The notes below the pieces were generated by a model. That model had not been told where the DNA came from. It was given only the letters and a program-made list of their open reading frames with translations, and did not search any database. This document shows, piece after piece, positions 1-10,000 of a DNA stretch of 64,000 nucleotides. Position numbers and translations under genes: made by a program. The stretch covers positions 21,027 to 85,026 of the forward strand of contig CAZCHS010000006.1 in the NCBI GenBank assembly GCA_964498725.1, read 5' to 3'. Position 1 is the first letter of the stretch. Every line of letters begins with the position of its first letter. The DNA is from JAFGTP01 sp964498725 (GTDB lineage Bacteria > Fidelibacterota > UBA2242 > JAFGTP01).

Positions 1-400
1 AATAAAATCCCACACCAAATTTTCCTATCATATCGCCACTGACCGTTTCCCCTTTGGCCTGAAGCTCTTTTATGTAATTCAGAGTTCCGGAGTTAGCCAC
101 TGTACCGATATTGGTTTTTAATTCGTCCCGGGTCATTCCGATACCGGAATCTTCAATAGAAAAGGTCTTCTTATCTTTATCAACATTGATTTTAATGGCA
201 AACTCGGCATCCTTATCAATGATTTCTTTATCAGTTAATTCCAGAAATCTGGCTTTGTTTAATGCATCGGAAGCATTGGAAATCAATTCCCGCAGGAAAA
301 TTTCCGGATGCTTATAAAGTGAGTGGACAATCAGGTCCAGTAATTGATGTAATTCAGCTTTAAACTTATAATTCGATTTTCTGCCTTTTTGTTCTGTCAT
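1..400 (-). CDS. htpG: Chaperone HtpG (Hsp90 family), N-terminal part, runs off window
   Basis: This is the 5' end of the bacterial Hsp90, an ATP-dependent cytosolic chaperone. Reading the minus strand from the ATG at 398-400 gives about 133 residues. They cover the start of the GHKL ATPase domain: a helix with the hallmark IFLRELISNASDAL (the Asn and Asp contact ATP-Mg), then the EDSGIGM loop, NIGTVANSGT and GKFGVGFY at the window edge. An AAGGAG ribosome site sits about 9 bases upstream of the ATG, which fixes the start. It is transcribed divergently from the lipoprotein gene to its right. No CIRCE-type inverted repeat is visible upstream. The C-terminal three quarters lies outside the window. 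Confidence 0.96.
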   Translation of the reverse strand, partial: MTEQKGRKSNYKFKAELHQLLDLIVHSLYKHPEIFLRELISNASDALNKARFLELTDKEIIDKDAEFAIKINVDKDKKTFSIEDSGIGMTRDELKTNIGTVANSGTLNYIKELQAKGETVSGDMIGKFGVGFY

Positions 401-580
401 AGATGGTATCTCCTTTTATAATTTCATAAATTTTTTCAGGCATTTCCAAATGACCATAATCATGCCATTGAAACAAAACTGCCAATATGACATAAACACT
501 GTTATTTTTTTAGAAAATCTCCAAATCAGGAAAAATGTTCCTATTATTTACAAAAATCTATTTCATAGAAGTGAAAAAAT

Positions 581-589
581 TGATATAAT
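581..589 (+). promoter_or_regulatory. Extended -10 promoter (TGATATAAT)
   Basis: TGATATAAT fits the TGnTATAAT extended -10 consensus. The predicted transcript start near 596 lies about 28 bases before the ATG at 624. This supports that ATG over a longer upstream reading frame, because the promoter would lie inside the longer version. There is no good -35. Confidence 0.5.
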
Positions 590-623
590 ACTCATTGAAT
601 CGAACAATTGTTTTGAAATACTT

Positions 624-2033
624 ATGAAATATAAAATCTGCAAACATAAAATAATTTTAATCACCCTATTGATTTTTCCTTCGATAATCTTTGGATGCTT
701 ACGTAGAATTCCTGAGGGCATCAGTCTCGCATCGGATTTTTACCGGGTAGAAAGCAACCAGGTTCAGTTTCTTCGTGATATGACTTTTATGCAGGATTCA
801 ACTCGTATTGTTGATCAGCAGATTTACCCGAAAGTCTATGACCTGATTGACAGCGCGGAACAATTTCTGGTTTTGGATATATTTTTATTTATTGAAACTT
901 CCATTGATACGAATCCCGAGTGGATCCCAACAACCACCTTATTGACTAATAAACTGGTGCAAAAGAAAAAGAACAATCCGGACATGCCGATTTATTTCAT
1001 TACCGATGAATTCAATATATTCTATTACAGTCATAAGAATAAACATCTGGAACAAATGAAAGAGGCCGGGATCGAAGTCATCATGACCAATATGGTCAAA
1101 TTGCGTGATTCACACCAGCCCTATTCTCTTTTTTGGCGGTTAATTCCCCGTTGGTTTGGTAATCCAAACTATCAAGGCTGGCTCCCCAATCCCTTTACGG
1201 AACCCAAAGAAGATATCGCCATCCGGTCATATTTAAAACTACTAAATTTTAAAGCCAACCACAGAAAAATCATTCTATCGGAAAAAGAAGCCATCATCAC
1301 ATCAGCCAATCCTCATTCTGCCAGCAGTTTGCATTCCAATATCGGATTTCGAATGGAGGGAGAAATTCTTCAGGATATTCTGTTTTCGGAAAAAGCGATT
1401 GCAAAACTTTCAGGATCATCAATTGACATTGAATTTTCTCCTCAGCCAACAACCGGGCCGATAAAAATACAGTATATTACCGAGCAAAAAATACAAAAAA
1501 GCCTGTTATCAAATATTGAACAACTGGATGCGTCGGATTCACTGGATATCGGTGTTTTTTATATTTCCGACCGGAAAATAGTCAAGGCTTTGAAAAAAGC
1601 CCGTGAACGACAAGCCGGTATCAGAATTCTGCTGGATGCGAATAAAGACGCCTTTGGTAAAGAAAAAAACGGCATCCCCAACCGGCAGGTTGCCTGGGAA
1701 CTGCACAAAGCGGGAATTCCGATTCGCTGGGCTAATACCCATGGCGAACAGTTTCACACAAAAATGGCCATTTTTACTGAACCCGACAGTGTGGTCATCA
1801 TTGGCGGTTCTGCCAATTTTACAAAACGCAATCTGGGCAACAAAAACCTTGAAGCAAACATTGCCATCAAAGCCCCCCGCAGGGAATCCATTTCACAGGA
1901 AGTAAAACAATATTTTCACAGTCTCTGGCAGCATGAAAAATACTCACTGCCTTTTGAAGCATACAAGGAAACATCCACTTTAAAATACTGGCTATACCGT
2001 TACCAGGAATTCACAGGAGCGAGTACCTTTTAA
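624..2033 (+). CDS. Phospholipase D-like (HKD family) lipoprotein
   Basis: A 469-residue envelope protein of the PLD/cardiolipin-synthase superfamily. It starts with a lipoprotein signal (hydrophobic stretch, then FGC with Cys about 25). Two HKD motifs are visible: HRK around residue 213, followed by SANPHS, and HTK around residue 378, followed by GGSANF. The first motif has Glu where the family usually has Asp. Such enzymes form a phosphohistidine intermediate and hydrolyse or transfer phosphatidyl groups; the substrate here cannot be told. The frame is open back to 450, but that extension is unlikely because the lipoprotein signal begins at 624 and an extended -10 lies at 581. The stop overlaps the next ATG by one base, implying translational coupling with the permease. 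Confidence 0.85.
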   Translation: MKYKICKHKIILITLLIFPSIIFGCLRRIPEGISLASDFYRVESNQVQFLRDMTFMQDSTRIVDQQIYPKVYDLIDSAEQFLVLDIFLFIETSIDTNPEWIPTTTLLTNKLVQKKKNNPDMPIYFITDEFNIFYYSHKNKHLEQMKEAGIEVIMTNMVKLRDSHQPYSLFWRLIPRWFGNPNYQGWLPNPFTEPKEDIAIRSYLKLLNFKANHRKIILSEKEAIITSANPHSASSLHSNIGFRMEGEILQDILFSEKAIAKLSGSSIDIEFSPQPTTGPIKIQYITEQKIQKSLLSNIEQLDASDSLDIGVFYISDRKIVKALKKARERQAGIRILLDANKDAFGKEKNGIPNRQVAWELHKAGIPIRWANTHGEQFHTKMAIFTEPDSVVIIGGSANFTKRNLGNKNLEANIAIKAPRRESISQEVKQYFHSLWQHEKYSLPFEAYKETSTLKYWLYRYQEFTGASTF

Positions 2034-2791
2034 TGATAGACATAACAGAATTAATCTATTACGGAATTTTAATCATTACCGGAATTCTGGCCGGTATTAT
2101 CAATACCCTGGCCGGTGGCGGAAGTTCACTGACTTTACCGATTCTAATTTTATGCGGACTCCCTTCACCGGTTGCCAATGCCACGAACCGCGTTGGCATT
2201 TTCTTTCATAATATTACGGCTACGGCAAAATTTAAAAAGCATGGTCAACTTCATGTCAAATCCATTCTCCACATTGCACTGGCTGCAGTTGCCGGTGCCA
2301 TTATCGGGTCTTTCTTTGCAATAAATCTAAGTTCCGAGGCATTTGACATAATACTGGGGTTTTTGCTTTTATTTGTCCTCATTATGATTCTCAAACCCAA
2401 AAAGAAAAAAGACAAAGTCGATAAAGAGATCCCTAAATTTCTGGAAGTGCTGATTTTCTTTGGTATCGGGCTATATGGCGGATTTATTCAGGCCGGTGTT
2501 GGATTCCTGTTTTTAGGCGCATTAAATATTCTTTCACACAAAGATTTAATTAAATCAAATGCCATCAAAGTATTTATTATCGGTTTATATACCTTTTTTA
2601 CTTTAGTTATTTTTGCAATTGCCGATAAGATAATATGGAGATATGGAATCATCCTGGCTGTCGGTAGCAGCATAGGAGCGTTTATTGGAGTAAACCTGGC
2701 AATAAAAAAAGGAGAAGTGATCGTGAAAATAATATTAACCATTGCTATCATTGCTTCTTTTTTAAAATTATTAGGAATATTGAATTTTTAA
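2033..2791 (+). CDS. TauE/SafE-family permease
   Basis: A 252-residue integral membrane protein of the sulfite exporter TauE/SafE family (formerly DUF81), thought to move small organosulfur or carboxylate anions. The N-terminal half has the family's glycine-rich NTLAGGGSSLTLP motif and the ATNRVG segment. The second half repeats the pattern with YGGFIQAGVG. Seven to eight hydrophobic helices alternate with a Lys-rich cytoplasmic loop near residues 122-135 (KPKKKKDKVDKE). The start overlaps the upstream stop by one base (TAATG), so it is translated with the PLD-like lipoprotein. The substrate is not predictable from sequence. Confidence 0.88.
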   Translation: MIDITELIYYGILIITGILAGIINTLAGGGSSLTLPILILCGLPSPVANATNRVGIFFHNITATAKFKKHGQLHVKSILHIALAAVAGAIIGSFFAINLSSEAFDIILGFLLLFVLIMILKPKKKKDKVDKEIPKFLEVLIFFGIGLYGGFIQAGVGFLFLGALNILSHKDLIKSNAIKVFIIGLYTFFTLVIFAIADKIIWRYGIILAVGSSIGAFIGVNLAIKKGEVIVKIILTIAIIASFLKLLGILNF

Positions 2792-2853
2792 CTAATGATA
2801 AATAAAATTGATACAGGATCGTATAAATATATGACTAAACGGGAAGAAAACGA

Positions 2854-3723
2854 ATGCCATTAAAATTAGAAGAACTCATCAACGAAGTTAACAATTCAAA
2901 TTTCGCTTCAATCAGAGGAATTATCACTGGTATTTTTGACATTATTAATAATTCCCGCAGTTCCGTCAATGATCTGGAAGCCATAATTAAGCTGGACCCG
3001 CCTTTAGCTTCCCGAGTGCTAAAAGTAGCCAATTCTGCTTTCTATGCCTCCCGGGTTGAGTTCAAAGATTTGAAAGAAGCCGTCTTGTGGATAGGCTTTG
3101 ACGAAATCAGGAATATTGCTATCACCCAGCAATTATATAAAGTGTTTATGCGGAACAATTATAACTCCTTTTCCAGAAAAGACCTTTGGAAAAATTCCAT
3201 TGCCACAGCCTTGCTCGCCAAAATGATTTTTCGCAGGGAATTCGGTGAAAAAGGTGAAAACCTTTATACCGCCGGACTGATCCATAATATCGGAATAATA
3301 ATAATCGACCAGTTTCTCAATGATGAGTTTCATGATATACTGGAATATGCCGAAGAAAATGAAGCTGACCAATGGATTGCAGAAAATAAATTTCTAAACT
3401 ATGACCACACCACTATTGCCTATGAATTGGGAAAGGCCTGGAATTTCCCTGAAGAACTCCGTGAAACTGTGAAACATCATCATAATCCCGGGGAAGCAGC
3501 GAAAGACTTTCAAAAAAATGCCGCCACAATTTTTATTGCTGATTATTATTGTAAAAAATGGGGACTGGGATATTGCGACATCAATAATCCGGATACGGAA
3601 ATGATCAACTTATTACTGCAAAATAATAAGATAGAGCATGAATCTCTGGTATTGATGCGCGCCGACCTGATTGAGCAAATCGTCCATTTTGAAAATATCG
3701 GATTACTGTCCAATGGCAAATAA
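2854..3723 (+). CDS. HDOD-domain signalling protein
   Basis: A 289-residue cytosolic protein with a single HDOD domain, an HD-like helical domain that usually lacks phosphohydrolase residues and acts as a signalling scaffold. Matching segments include LDPPLASRVLKVANSAFY, AVLWIGFDEIRNIA, LYTAGLIHNIGIIIID, and a C-terminal ETVKHHHNP motif that retains histidines. A GGAAG ribosome site lies about 8 bases before the ATG. The 3' end overlaps the start of the HisKA_2 kinase gene by 11 bases, so the two are probably made together and may act in one pathway. HDOD proteins often sit with two-component or cyclic-di-GMP genes; no GGDEF or EAL gene occurs in this window. Confidence 0.88.
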   Translation: MPLKLEELINEVNNSNFASIRGIITGIFDIINNSRSSVNDLEAIIKLDPPLASRVLKVANSAFYASRVEFKDLKEAVLWIGFDEIRNIAITQQLYKVFMRNNYNSFSRKDLWKNSIATALLAKMIFRREFGEKGENLYTAGLIHNIGIIIIDQFLNDEFHDILEYAEENEADQWIAENKFLNYDHTTIAYELGKAWNFPEELRETVKHHHNPGEAAKDFQKNAATIFIADYYCKKWGLGYCDINNPDTEMINLLLQNNKIEHESLVLMRADLIEQIVHFENIGLLSNGK

Positions 3724-4570
3724 TAATACTGAACAATATTTGCAGAAAATAAAGCACCTTGAGAATGAGTTAAAACTTGCTCAATTGGAGAAGGAAGAAA
3801 CCGCCCGGAAGTTTTATGATCTCTACAATCAAATGGAAGATGAAGTCCGGCGCCGGGCATCACAAATCCGGGATCAGAATTTTAAATTGCAGGAAGAAGT
3901 CCGCAAACGAAATATAGCTGAAAAAAATTTAAAAAAAGCCCTTAAGGAGAAAGAATATCTTTTCCGCGAACTCCATCACCGGGTCAAAAATAATCTGCAG
4001 TTAATCTCAAGTATCATCAATTTACAAATCAAGGACACAAAAAACAGTGAGGTCAAAACACTCCTACTTGAAAGCCGGCAAAAACTAAAATCCATGGCAT
4101 TGATCCATGATTTCGTCTATGACACCGGCACTTCGGATAAGATAAATCTCAGTGACTATCTGGATTTTTTATGCAGGGAGGTTTACCGGTCAGCGGTAAA
4201 ACACTTTTCACAAATTCAATTGCAAAGAGAGATAGAAAAGGATATTGTTACCTCTGTCAAAACCGCTCTCCCCTGTGGGTTAATCATCAATGAATTGCTC
4301 ACTAATTCCGCCAAACATGCTTTCCCCGGAGAAAAAAACGGCACCATTCACATTGCGTTGCAAGCCGGGGAAAATTCCTTACAATTATTAGTAACTGATG
4401 ACGGCATTGGTATGACAAAAGAGGAATTTCAAAAACAGGATAAATGCCTGGGACTTAACCTGGTAAAACTTCTTGTGGAGAATCAATTAAAGGGAAAACT
4501 CAATTTTGATGGCAGTAATGGCACCTCTTTTCAATTTAAAATCCCAAATATTTTAGAAAATCATGATTGA
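3713..4570 (+). CDS. HisKA_2-type sensor histidine kinase (soluble)
   Basis: A 285-residue kinase with no membrane segment. Residues 7-80 form a charged coiled coil, followed by the HisKA_2 phosphoacceptor motif FRELHHRVKNNLQL with the likely phospho-His near residue 88. The HATPase domain has an N-box (IINELLTNSAKHAF) and a G-box (DDGIGM). This subfamily (HisKA_2/HWE-like) often pairs with stand-alone receivers or PAS inputs; here the sensor is only the coiled coil. I place the start at the ATG at 3713, inside the end of the HDOD gene; a TTG at 3671 in the same frame is a less likely alternative. It overlaps the next gene by 8 bases. No receiver protein is adjacent. Confidence 0.85.
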   Translation: MANNNTEQYLQKIKHLENELKLAQLEKEETARKFYDLYNQMEDEVRRRASQIRDQNFKLQEEVRKRNIAEKNLKKALKEKEYLFRELHHRVKNNLQLISSIINLQIKDTKNSEVKTLLLESRQKLKSMALIHDFVYDTGTSDKINLSDYLDFLCREVYRSAVKHFSQIQLQREIEKDIVTSVKTALPCGLIINELLTNSAKHAFPGEKNGTIHIALQAGENSLQLLVTDDGIGMTKEEFQKQDKCLGLNLVKLLVENQLKGKLNFDGSNGTSFQFKIPNILENHD

Positions 4571-5513
4571 AAAAAATGATATTTTAACGGCGCATGCCTT
4601 AATAAAAAATTATATTCATAAAACTCCGGTCCTGACCTGCCGTAGTTTGGATCATATTTTTGGTACAAAAATCTTTTTTAAATGTGAAAACTTTCAGAAA
4701 GTCGGGGCTTTTAAAATACGGGGCGCAACCAATGCGATATTTTCCCTATCCACACAGGAAATGAAACATGGTGTAGCCACGCATTCTTCCGGTAATCATG
4801 CCGCCGCCCTGACACTGGCTGCCAAATGGCGAAAAATACCGGCCCGTGTTGTTATGCCAAAAACCTCCCCAAAAGTAAAAGTAAACGCGGTCAAAAATTA
4901 CGGCGCTGATATCACCTTTTGCGAACCTAATCAGCTGGCCCGGGAAACAGCACTGAATAAAATCGTTGAGGATACCGGCGCGAAATTCATTCATCCCTAT
5001 AACAACGAAAAAATAATTACCGGCCAAAGCACGGCAGCACTGGAAATATTACAGGAATACAATGATCTGGACTTCCTGATCGCCCCGGTTGGCGGCGGCG
5101 GTCTTATCAGTGGCACCGCCCTGACCTGCCACCATTTCTTCCCGAAAACCAAAGTGGTCGGTGCGGAACCCAAAGGCGCCGATGATGCTTACCGGTCAAT
5201 GCTGGAAAACCGTATTGTTCCTTCCGAGCATCCACAGACCATTGCCGACGGTTTATTAACATCCCTGGGCAGTCTGACTTTCCCCATTATCAAAGACAAA
5301 GTTGAGCGAATTTTCACTGCCAAAGAAGCCTTGATCATTCAGGCCATGCGGTATATTTGGGAAAGGATGAAAATTGTTATCGAGCCCAGTTCAGCCGTTC
5401 CTCTGGCGGTGATAATGGAAAATCAGAAGTATTTTCAGGATAAACGTGTTGGTATTATTATTTCCGGAGGTAATGTTGAATTAGGCAATTTGCCATTTGA
5501 GCCTTCCAAGTGA
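4563..5513 (+). CDS. PLP-dependent threonine/serine dehydratase family enzyme
   Basis: A 316-residue fold-type II pyridoxal-phosphate enzyme related to threonine dehydratase, serine racemase and L-threo-3-hydroxyaspartate ammonia-lyase. The PLP lysine lies in GAFKIRGA (Lys51). The substrate loop is SSGNHAAA, and the phosphate-binding glycine loop is GGGGLISG near residue 180. There is no C-terminal ACT regulatory domain, so this is the short, catabolic-like or racemase-like form rather than feedback-inhibited IlvA. The ATG overlaps the kinase stop by 8 bases, so it is the last gene of the run starting at 624. Its 3' end overlaps the convergent MATE gene by 33 bases. Exact substrate is uncertain. 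Confidence 0.9.
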   Translation: MIEKNDILTAHALIKNYIHKTPVLTCRSLDHIFGTKIFFKCENFQKVGAFKIRGATNAIFSLSTQEMKHGVATHSSGNHAAALTLAAKWRKIPARVVMPKTSPKVKVNAVKNYGADITFCEPNQLARETALNKIVEDTGAKFIHPYNNEKIITGQSTAALEILQEYNDLDFLIAPVGGGGLISGTALTCHHFFPKTKVVGAEPKGADDAYRSMLENRIVPSEHPQTIADGLLTSLGSLTFPIIKDKVERIFTAKEALIIQAMRYIWERMKIVIEPSSAVPLAVIMENQKYFQDKRVGIIISGGNVELGNLPFEPSK

Positions 5514-6839
5514 GTGTCTGGCCCACAGAAAGGCAATGGATACAGCAGTAAAATTACCAATAATGATCCCCAGCCAAATCCCGGGTAAACCCATTCCGAA
5601 ATAAACACCCAAAAGATATGTCAACGGCACTTGCAGTATTATCGTACGCAGGATAGTTACCACCAGTGATTTTCCACCATAAGTCATGCTCCGGAACAAT
5701 GAGGAACTCAACATGCCCAAAGGTATCGATGGATAAATGAATACCAAATAACGCAGGAATACCACTAATTCATCATGAATTTTTTCCGTGCCTTCGGAAT
5801 ATGTAAAAATGAGGGCCACTTTATCAGCCAGCAGAAAAATTATAATTCCGATTACAATTTCGATCAGCAAACCGATTTGTATGGAATAGTAAAAAGCGGT
5901 CTTTAACTTTTCTTTATTTCTGGCGCCATAGGCGGCCGCGCAAACCGTGGTCGCGCCATTGGCCAGCCCCATTAATGGAATGGAACCCAGCATAATAATT
6001 CGCCATCCACTGGTAAGAATCGCCACACCGTCAGTGCCTGCTGTCCAAATAACAATCTTATTCATAAACACCATGGATATTGACATGGAAATCTGGGCAA
6101 AAATTGAGGGTATGCCAACATTTAATATCTCGCCAATTATTTTCGGGCTGTAATGAAAATCTTTCAGAGTTAAGTCCAGATAAGTATTTTTTTTGAAAAA
6201 CAGCCAATAAGCAAAGATCAGGGAGGTAATAAATATTGAGGTTAATGTCGCCCAGGCGGCACCTTTCACACCCAGATCGAACCAATAAATAAAAATCGGA
6301 TCGAGGAATATATTGAGAATGGAGCCAAACATGTGGGCATACATCGCTCTTTTGGAGTCCCCTTCCGAGCGTAAAATCGCATTTGCCAGATGATTAAAAA
6401 TCAAGAGGGCACAACCGCCAACCAGAATTTCCGCGTAATCTGCCGCCAGTGAACCAACACTTTGACTATTACTGAGAGAAATGAAAATTTCGTCAAGAAA
6501 AGGAAACAACGCAATACTAAGCAGTAATGATATACCAACCCCGCCAATCAATGTATGCAAAGCCGTGTTGTCTGCCTCACTTTTATTATTCTCACCGATT
6601 CGGCGGGAAACTGCTGAACCACCGCCGATACCAAGTCCCATGCCCACGGCAACCAATATCATAAAAAAAGGGAAAAATAATCCAATGGCTGAGAGTTGGT
6701 CTGTTCCCAAACCGGCCACCCAGATACCATCCGCAAGATTGTATAACGAATGAACCAGCATTCCCAACATCATGGGCCAGGATATTTTTAACAAGGCTTT
6801 TTGGGGGTCACCCAGTAATACTTCTACTTCTTTTTTCAT
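5481..6839 (-). CDS. MATE family multidrug/Na+ efflux transporter
   Basis: A 452-residue protein with about twelve transmembrane helices in two pseudo-symmetric halves, typical of MATE exporters that expel cationic compounds in exchange for Na+ or H+. The N-terminus carries the family pattern ISWPMMLGMLVHSLYNLADGIWV, followed by the glycine-rich GIGGGSAVSRRIGE loop. The second half begins near residue 240 with NVGIPSIFAQ. Length and topology are normal. The gene faces the dehydratase gene and the coding ends overlap by 33 bases, with no terminator between. Upstream is a candidate sigma-70 promoter at 6873-6901. The transported substrate is unknown. Confidence 0.93.
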   Translation of the reverse strand: MKKEVEVLLGDPQKALLKISWPMMLGMLVHSLYNLADGIWVAGLGTDQLSAIGLFFPFFMILVAVGMGLGIGGGSAVSRRIGENNKSEADNTALHTLIGGVGISLLLSIALFPFLDEIFISLSNSQSVGSLAADYAEILVGGCALLIFNHLANAILRSEGDSKRAMYAHMFGSILNIFLDPIFIYWFDLGVKGAAWATLTSIFITSLIFAYWLFFKKNTYLDLTLKDFHYSPKIIGEILNVGIPSIFAQISMSISMVFMNKIVIWTAGTDGVAILTSGWRIIMLGSIPLMGLANGATTVCAAAYGARNKEKLKTAFYYSIQIGLLIEIVIGIIIFLLADKVALIFTYSEGTEKIHDELVVFLRYLVFIYPSIPLGMLSSSLFRSMTYGGKSLVVTILRTIILQVPLTYLLGVYFGMGLPGIWLGIIIGNFTAVSIAFLWARHSLGRLKWQIA

Positions 6840-6872
6840 CTGTTCTGTATTTTAATTTTTACAACAAGACAA

Positions 6873-6901
6873 AATCTAGGCGAATATAAAAAATTATCCA
6901 A
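6873..6901 (-). promoter_or_regulatory. Candidate sigma-70 promoter for the MATE gene
   Basis: On the minus strand, TTGGAT (6896-6901) is followed after 17 bases by TAGATT (6873-6878). The predicted start is about 30 bases upstream of the ATG at 6839. Only a consensus comparison by eye supports it. Confidence 0.4.
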
Positions 6902-7087
6902 AAGATTATATTATTTGCATGATACCTTTTACGGAGGACAAAATAATCGTTGAATTTATCTACAAATCATTACTTATGGATACAGACCATTACCCATATT
7001 TTCAAACCATGACTTTCTGTATTAATTTTTTTCATTTTGCAAAATTTTTTAATACTTTAATCAGATAAACAAAAATCAGGAGGATGT

Positions 7088-10000
7088 ATGAGAGGAATCA
7101 AACTATTACTAATTTCACTGTGTTTAATTATTTCAATTACCGGCTTGTTTGCGGAAGACTTCAAGGTCCTTCGGCATCCGGCTATAAACAATGATGGAAC
7201 AACCGTTGCTTTTTCCTACCAGGGTGATATCTGGACAGTGCCAGTAGAAGGCGGCCGCCCCTTCAGACTGACGGTACATGAAGGATATGAAGGAAATCCA
7301 ATCTGGTCACCGGACGGCAAGTCAATCGCCTTTTCCGGCAACCGGTATGGCAATACTGATATTTTTACAATACCCGCCGGGGGTGGCAAATCAACGCGAA
7401 TAACTTATCATTCAGCCGGTGATAATATCACCGATTGGACCCATAACAAGACCATTATTTTCAATTCCAACCGAAATTTTCGCCAGGTGGAATGGGATGA
7501 GGAAATTCAGGCTGTTAATGCTGATGGCGGCACACCCTATCGACTAATGGATGCCTTTGGTTTTGACGCCACCCAATCACCCAGCGGCCGGTTCATCGCC
7601 TTTGTCCGGGGAGACTGTCGTGTGGCACGGGAAGACTATCAGGGTTCCGCCAACAAAGACCTCTGGCTTTATGATCTGGTCAATGACAACTATATACAAC
7701 TGACCACTTTTAAAGGCCAGGATTATCTGCCGGTCTGGACATCTGATGAAGAACTCTATTTTCTGTCGGCCCGTTCCAATGTTTACAATATTTTTAAAAT
7801 GAATCTTGACAAAGATGGAAATCCTCTGAACGAACCGACTCAGATCACCAGTTTTGAAAAAGACGGCATTCGGCATTTTGACGTCTCTCCAAAGGGAAAA
7901 ATTGTTTTTGAACGGATCATGGATATCTATACCATGGATATCAATTCCAGGGCAATTGAAAAGATCAATATCGAAGGGGGTACCGACAACCGGTTTTACA
8001 CTGAAGAAATGAAATCCTATACTTCCGATGTTAATAATTATGCCGAATCTCCCGACGGAAAATATTCACTTCTGGAAATACACGGCGAAATCTTTCTCAC
8101 CGAAAATGACAAAGAAAAGAACAAAACACTGAATATCAGCCAATCCTCTTTCCGGGACAAAGACCCTGTCTGGATTGATGACAAAACCGTGCTTTATCTG
8201 TCGGACAGAAATGGCAATTTTGATATTTATATGACAAAATCCGGAGAAGATAAACCACTTTTTAAAACCTTAAAGCATGAAACCTTCCAAATAACTAAAA
8301 CTGAAGACGACGAAAGTTCACTGCTAATATCACCGGATCGTAAAAAAATCACCTTTGTCCGGGGAGACGGCACCCTGATCGTTGCCGACATTGATGACAA
8401 TAAGATCAAGAATGAAAACAAATTGCTGAATGGCTGGGCAAAACCGGAAGGCGTTACCTGGTCTCCTGATAGTAAGTGGCTGGCTTACTCTCTGGAAGAT
8501 CTCAATTTTAACGCAGAAATTTATATTCACGCCGCAGATAACAGCAAAGAGCCGGTAAATGTCTCTATGCATCCCCGTGGTGACTATTCTCCGGTCTGGA
8601 GCAGAGATGGCTCAAAACTGGGATTTCTCTCCACCCGTAACAACCAAAATTATGATGTCTGGTATGTTTGGCTGACCAAAGAAGATTGGCAGAAAACCAA
8701 ATCCGACTGGGAAGATATGGAAGAGGAAACACCAGCGGACAAAGAAGAGAAAAAGGATGACAAAGAAAAAGAAGACAAGAGTGTCAAGCCGGTCACAATA
8801 GATTTCGAAAATATATACAAACGCGCAGTCCAACTCACCAGCCAGCCCGGTGATGAACGGAGCGTTGTCTTTTCTGAAGATGGCAAAACCATCTTCTACA
8901 CCGGCATTAATCCGGTCAATGAAAAATATGACCTCTATTCCATTCAATGGGACAAAACCGAGAATAAAGCGCTCACTTCCAGCGGTTTAAATCCCCGTTT
9001 GATCACCCTGAGCAGTGACGGAAAATCTCTCTATATGCTGCAAAAAGGAAGTCTGAAAAAATTCGATATCAGCAAGAGCAGCACGGAAAATATTGCTTTC
9101 AAAGCCAAACTCAATATCAATTACACAAAAGAACGAAAACAGGTATTGGCCGAAGTTAAACGCACTCTGGGCAGACGCTTTTATGATCCTGAATTTCACG
9201 GGCAGGACTGGGAAAAACTGAACAAGCATTACGAAGCAAGAATATTGAATGCTTCCACCAAACATGATTTCCGGGATATGGTCAACCGTATGCTGGGACA
9301 ACTGAATGCCAGCCACATGGGACTTTATGGCAGTGACCGGGCGGAAACCATTGACGAAGATACAGGGCGCCTCGGTGTAGAAGTTTCACCGGAGAAAAAA
9401 GGCGTACGCGTTGTCCGCGTGATCCCTGATACCCCGGTAGATAAAAAATTCAGCCGTTTATACAAAGATGACCTGATCGTAGCTGTCAATGGTGTTGCTG
9501 TTAATGATGTTGTAAATTATTATTCATTACTCACCAACACCGCCGGCGAAAAAGTACTGTTGACTGTCAGGAATAAGGAAAAAGGCAACCGCGAAGTTGA
9601 AATTCGACCAGCCTCATCAGTTCGTTCGGAATTATACAATGAATGGGTTGAAGATAGACGTGACCTGGTGGAAAAATACTCCAATGGCAAATTGGGTTAT
9701 CTTCACATTCAGGGTATGAACTGGGAAAGTTTTGAACGCTTTGAAACAGAGTTTGCCGCAGCTGCTGAGGGTAAGGAGGGAATTGTTATTGATGTCCGTT
9801 ACAATGGCGGCGGCTGGACCACTGATTACCTGATGGCGGTTTTGAATGTCAAGCAACACGCCTACACCATTCCCCGGGGGGCTACAAAATCCCTGAAAAA
9901 TCATGGTCAATTCGCTGAGAATTACCCCTTTGCGGAAAGACTGCCCTTCTTTCCATGGACGAAACCGTCAGTCGCCTTGTGTAATGAAAACAGCTATTCC

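Noticed and set aside
450..623. N-terminal extension of the PLD-like gene by 58 residues
   Set aside because: The lipoprotein signal begins at 624 and an extended -10 lies inside the extension at 581.
8612..8947. Long antisense frames opposite the tricorn gene (and similar ones opposite flhA, fliK, malic enzyme)
   Set aside because: They are mirror images of codon bias in real genes; no ribosome sites or families.
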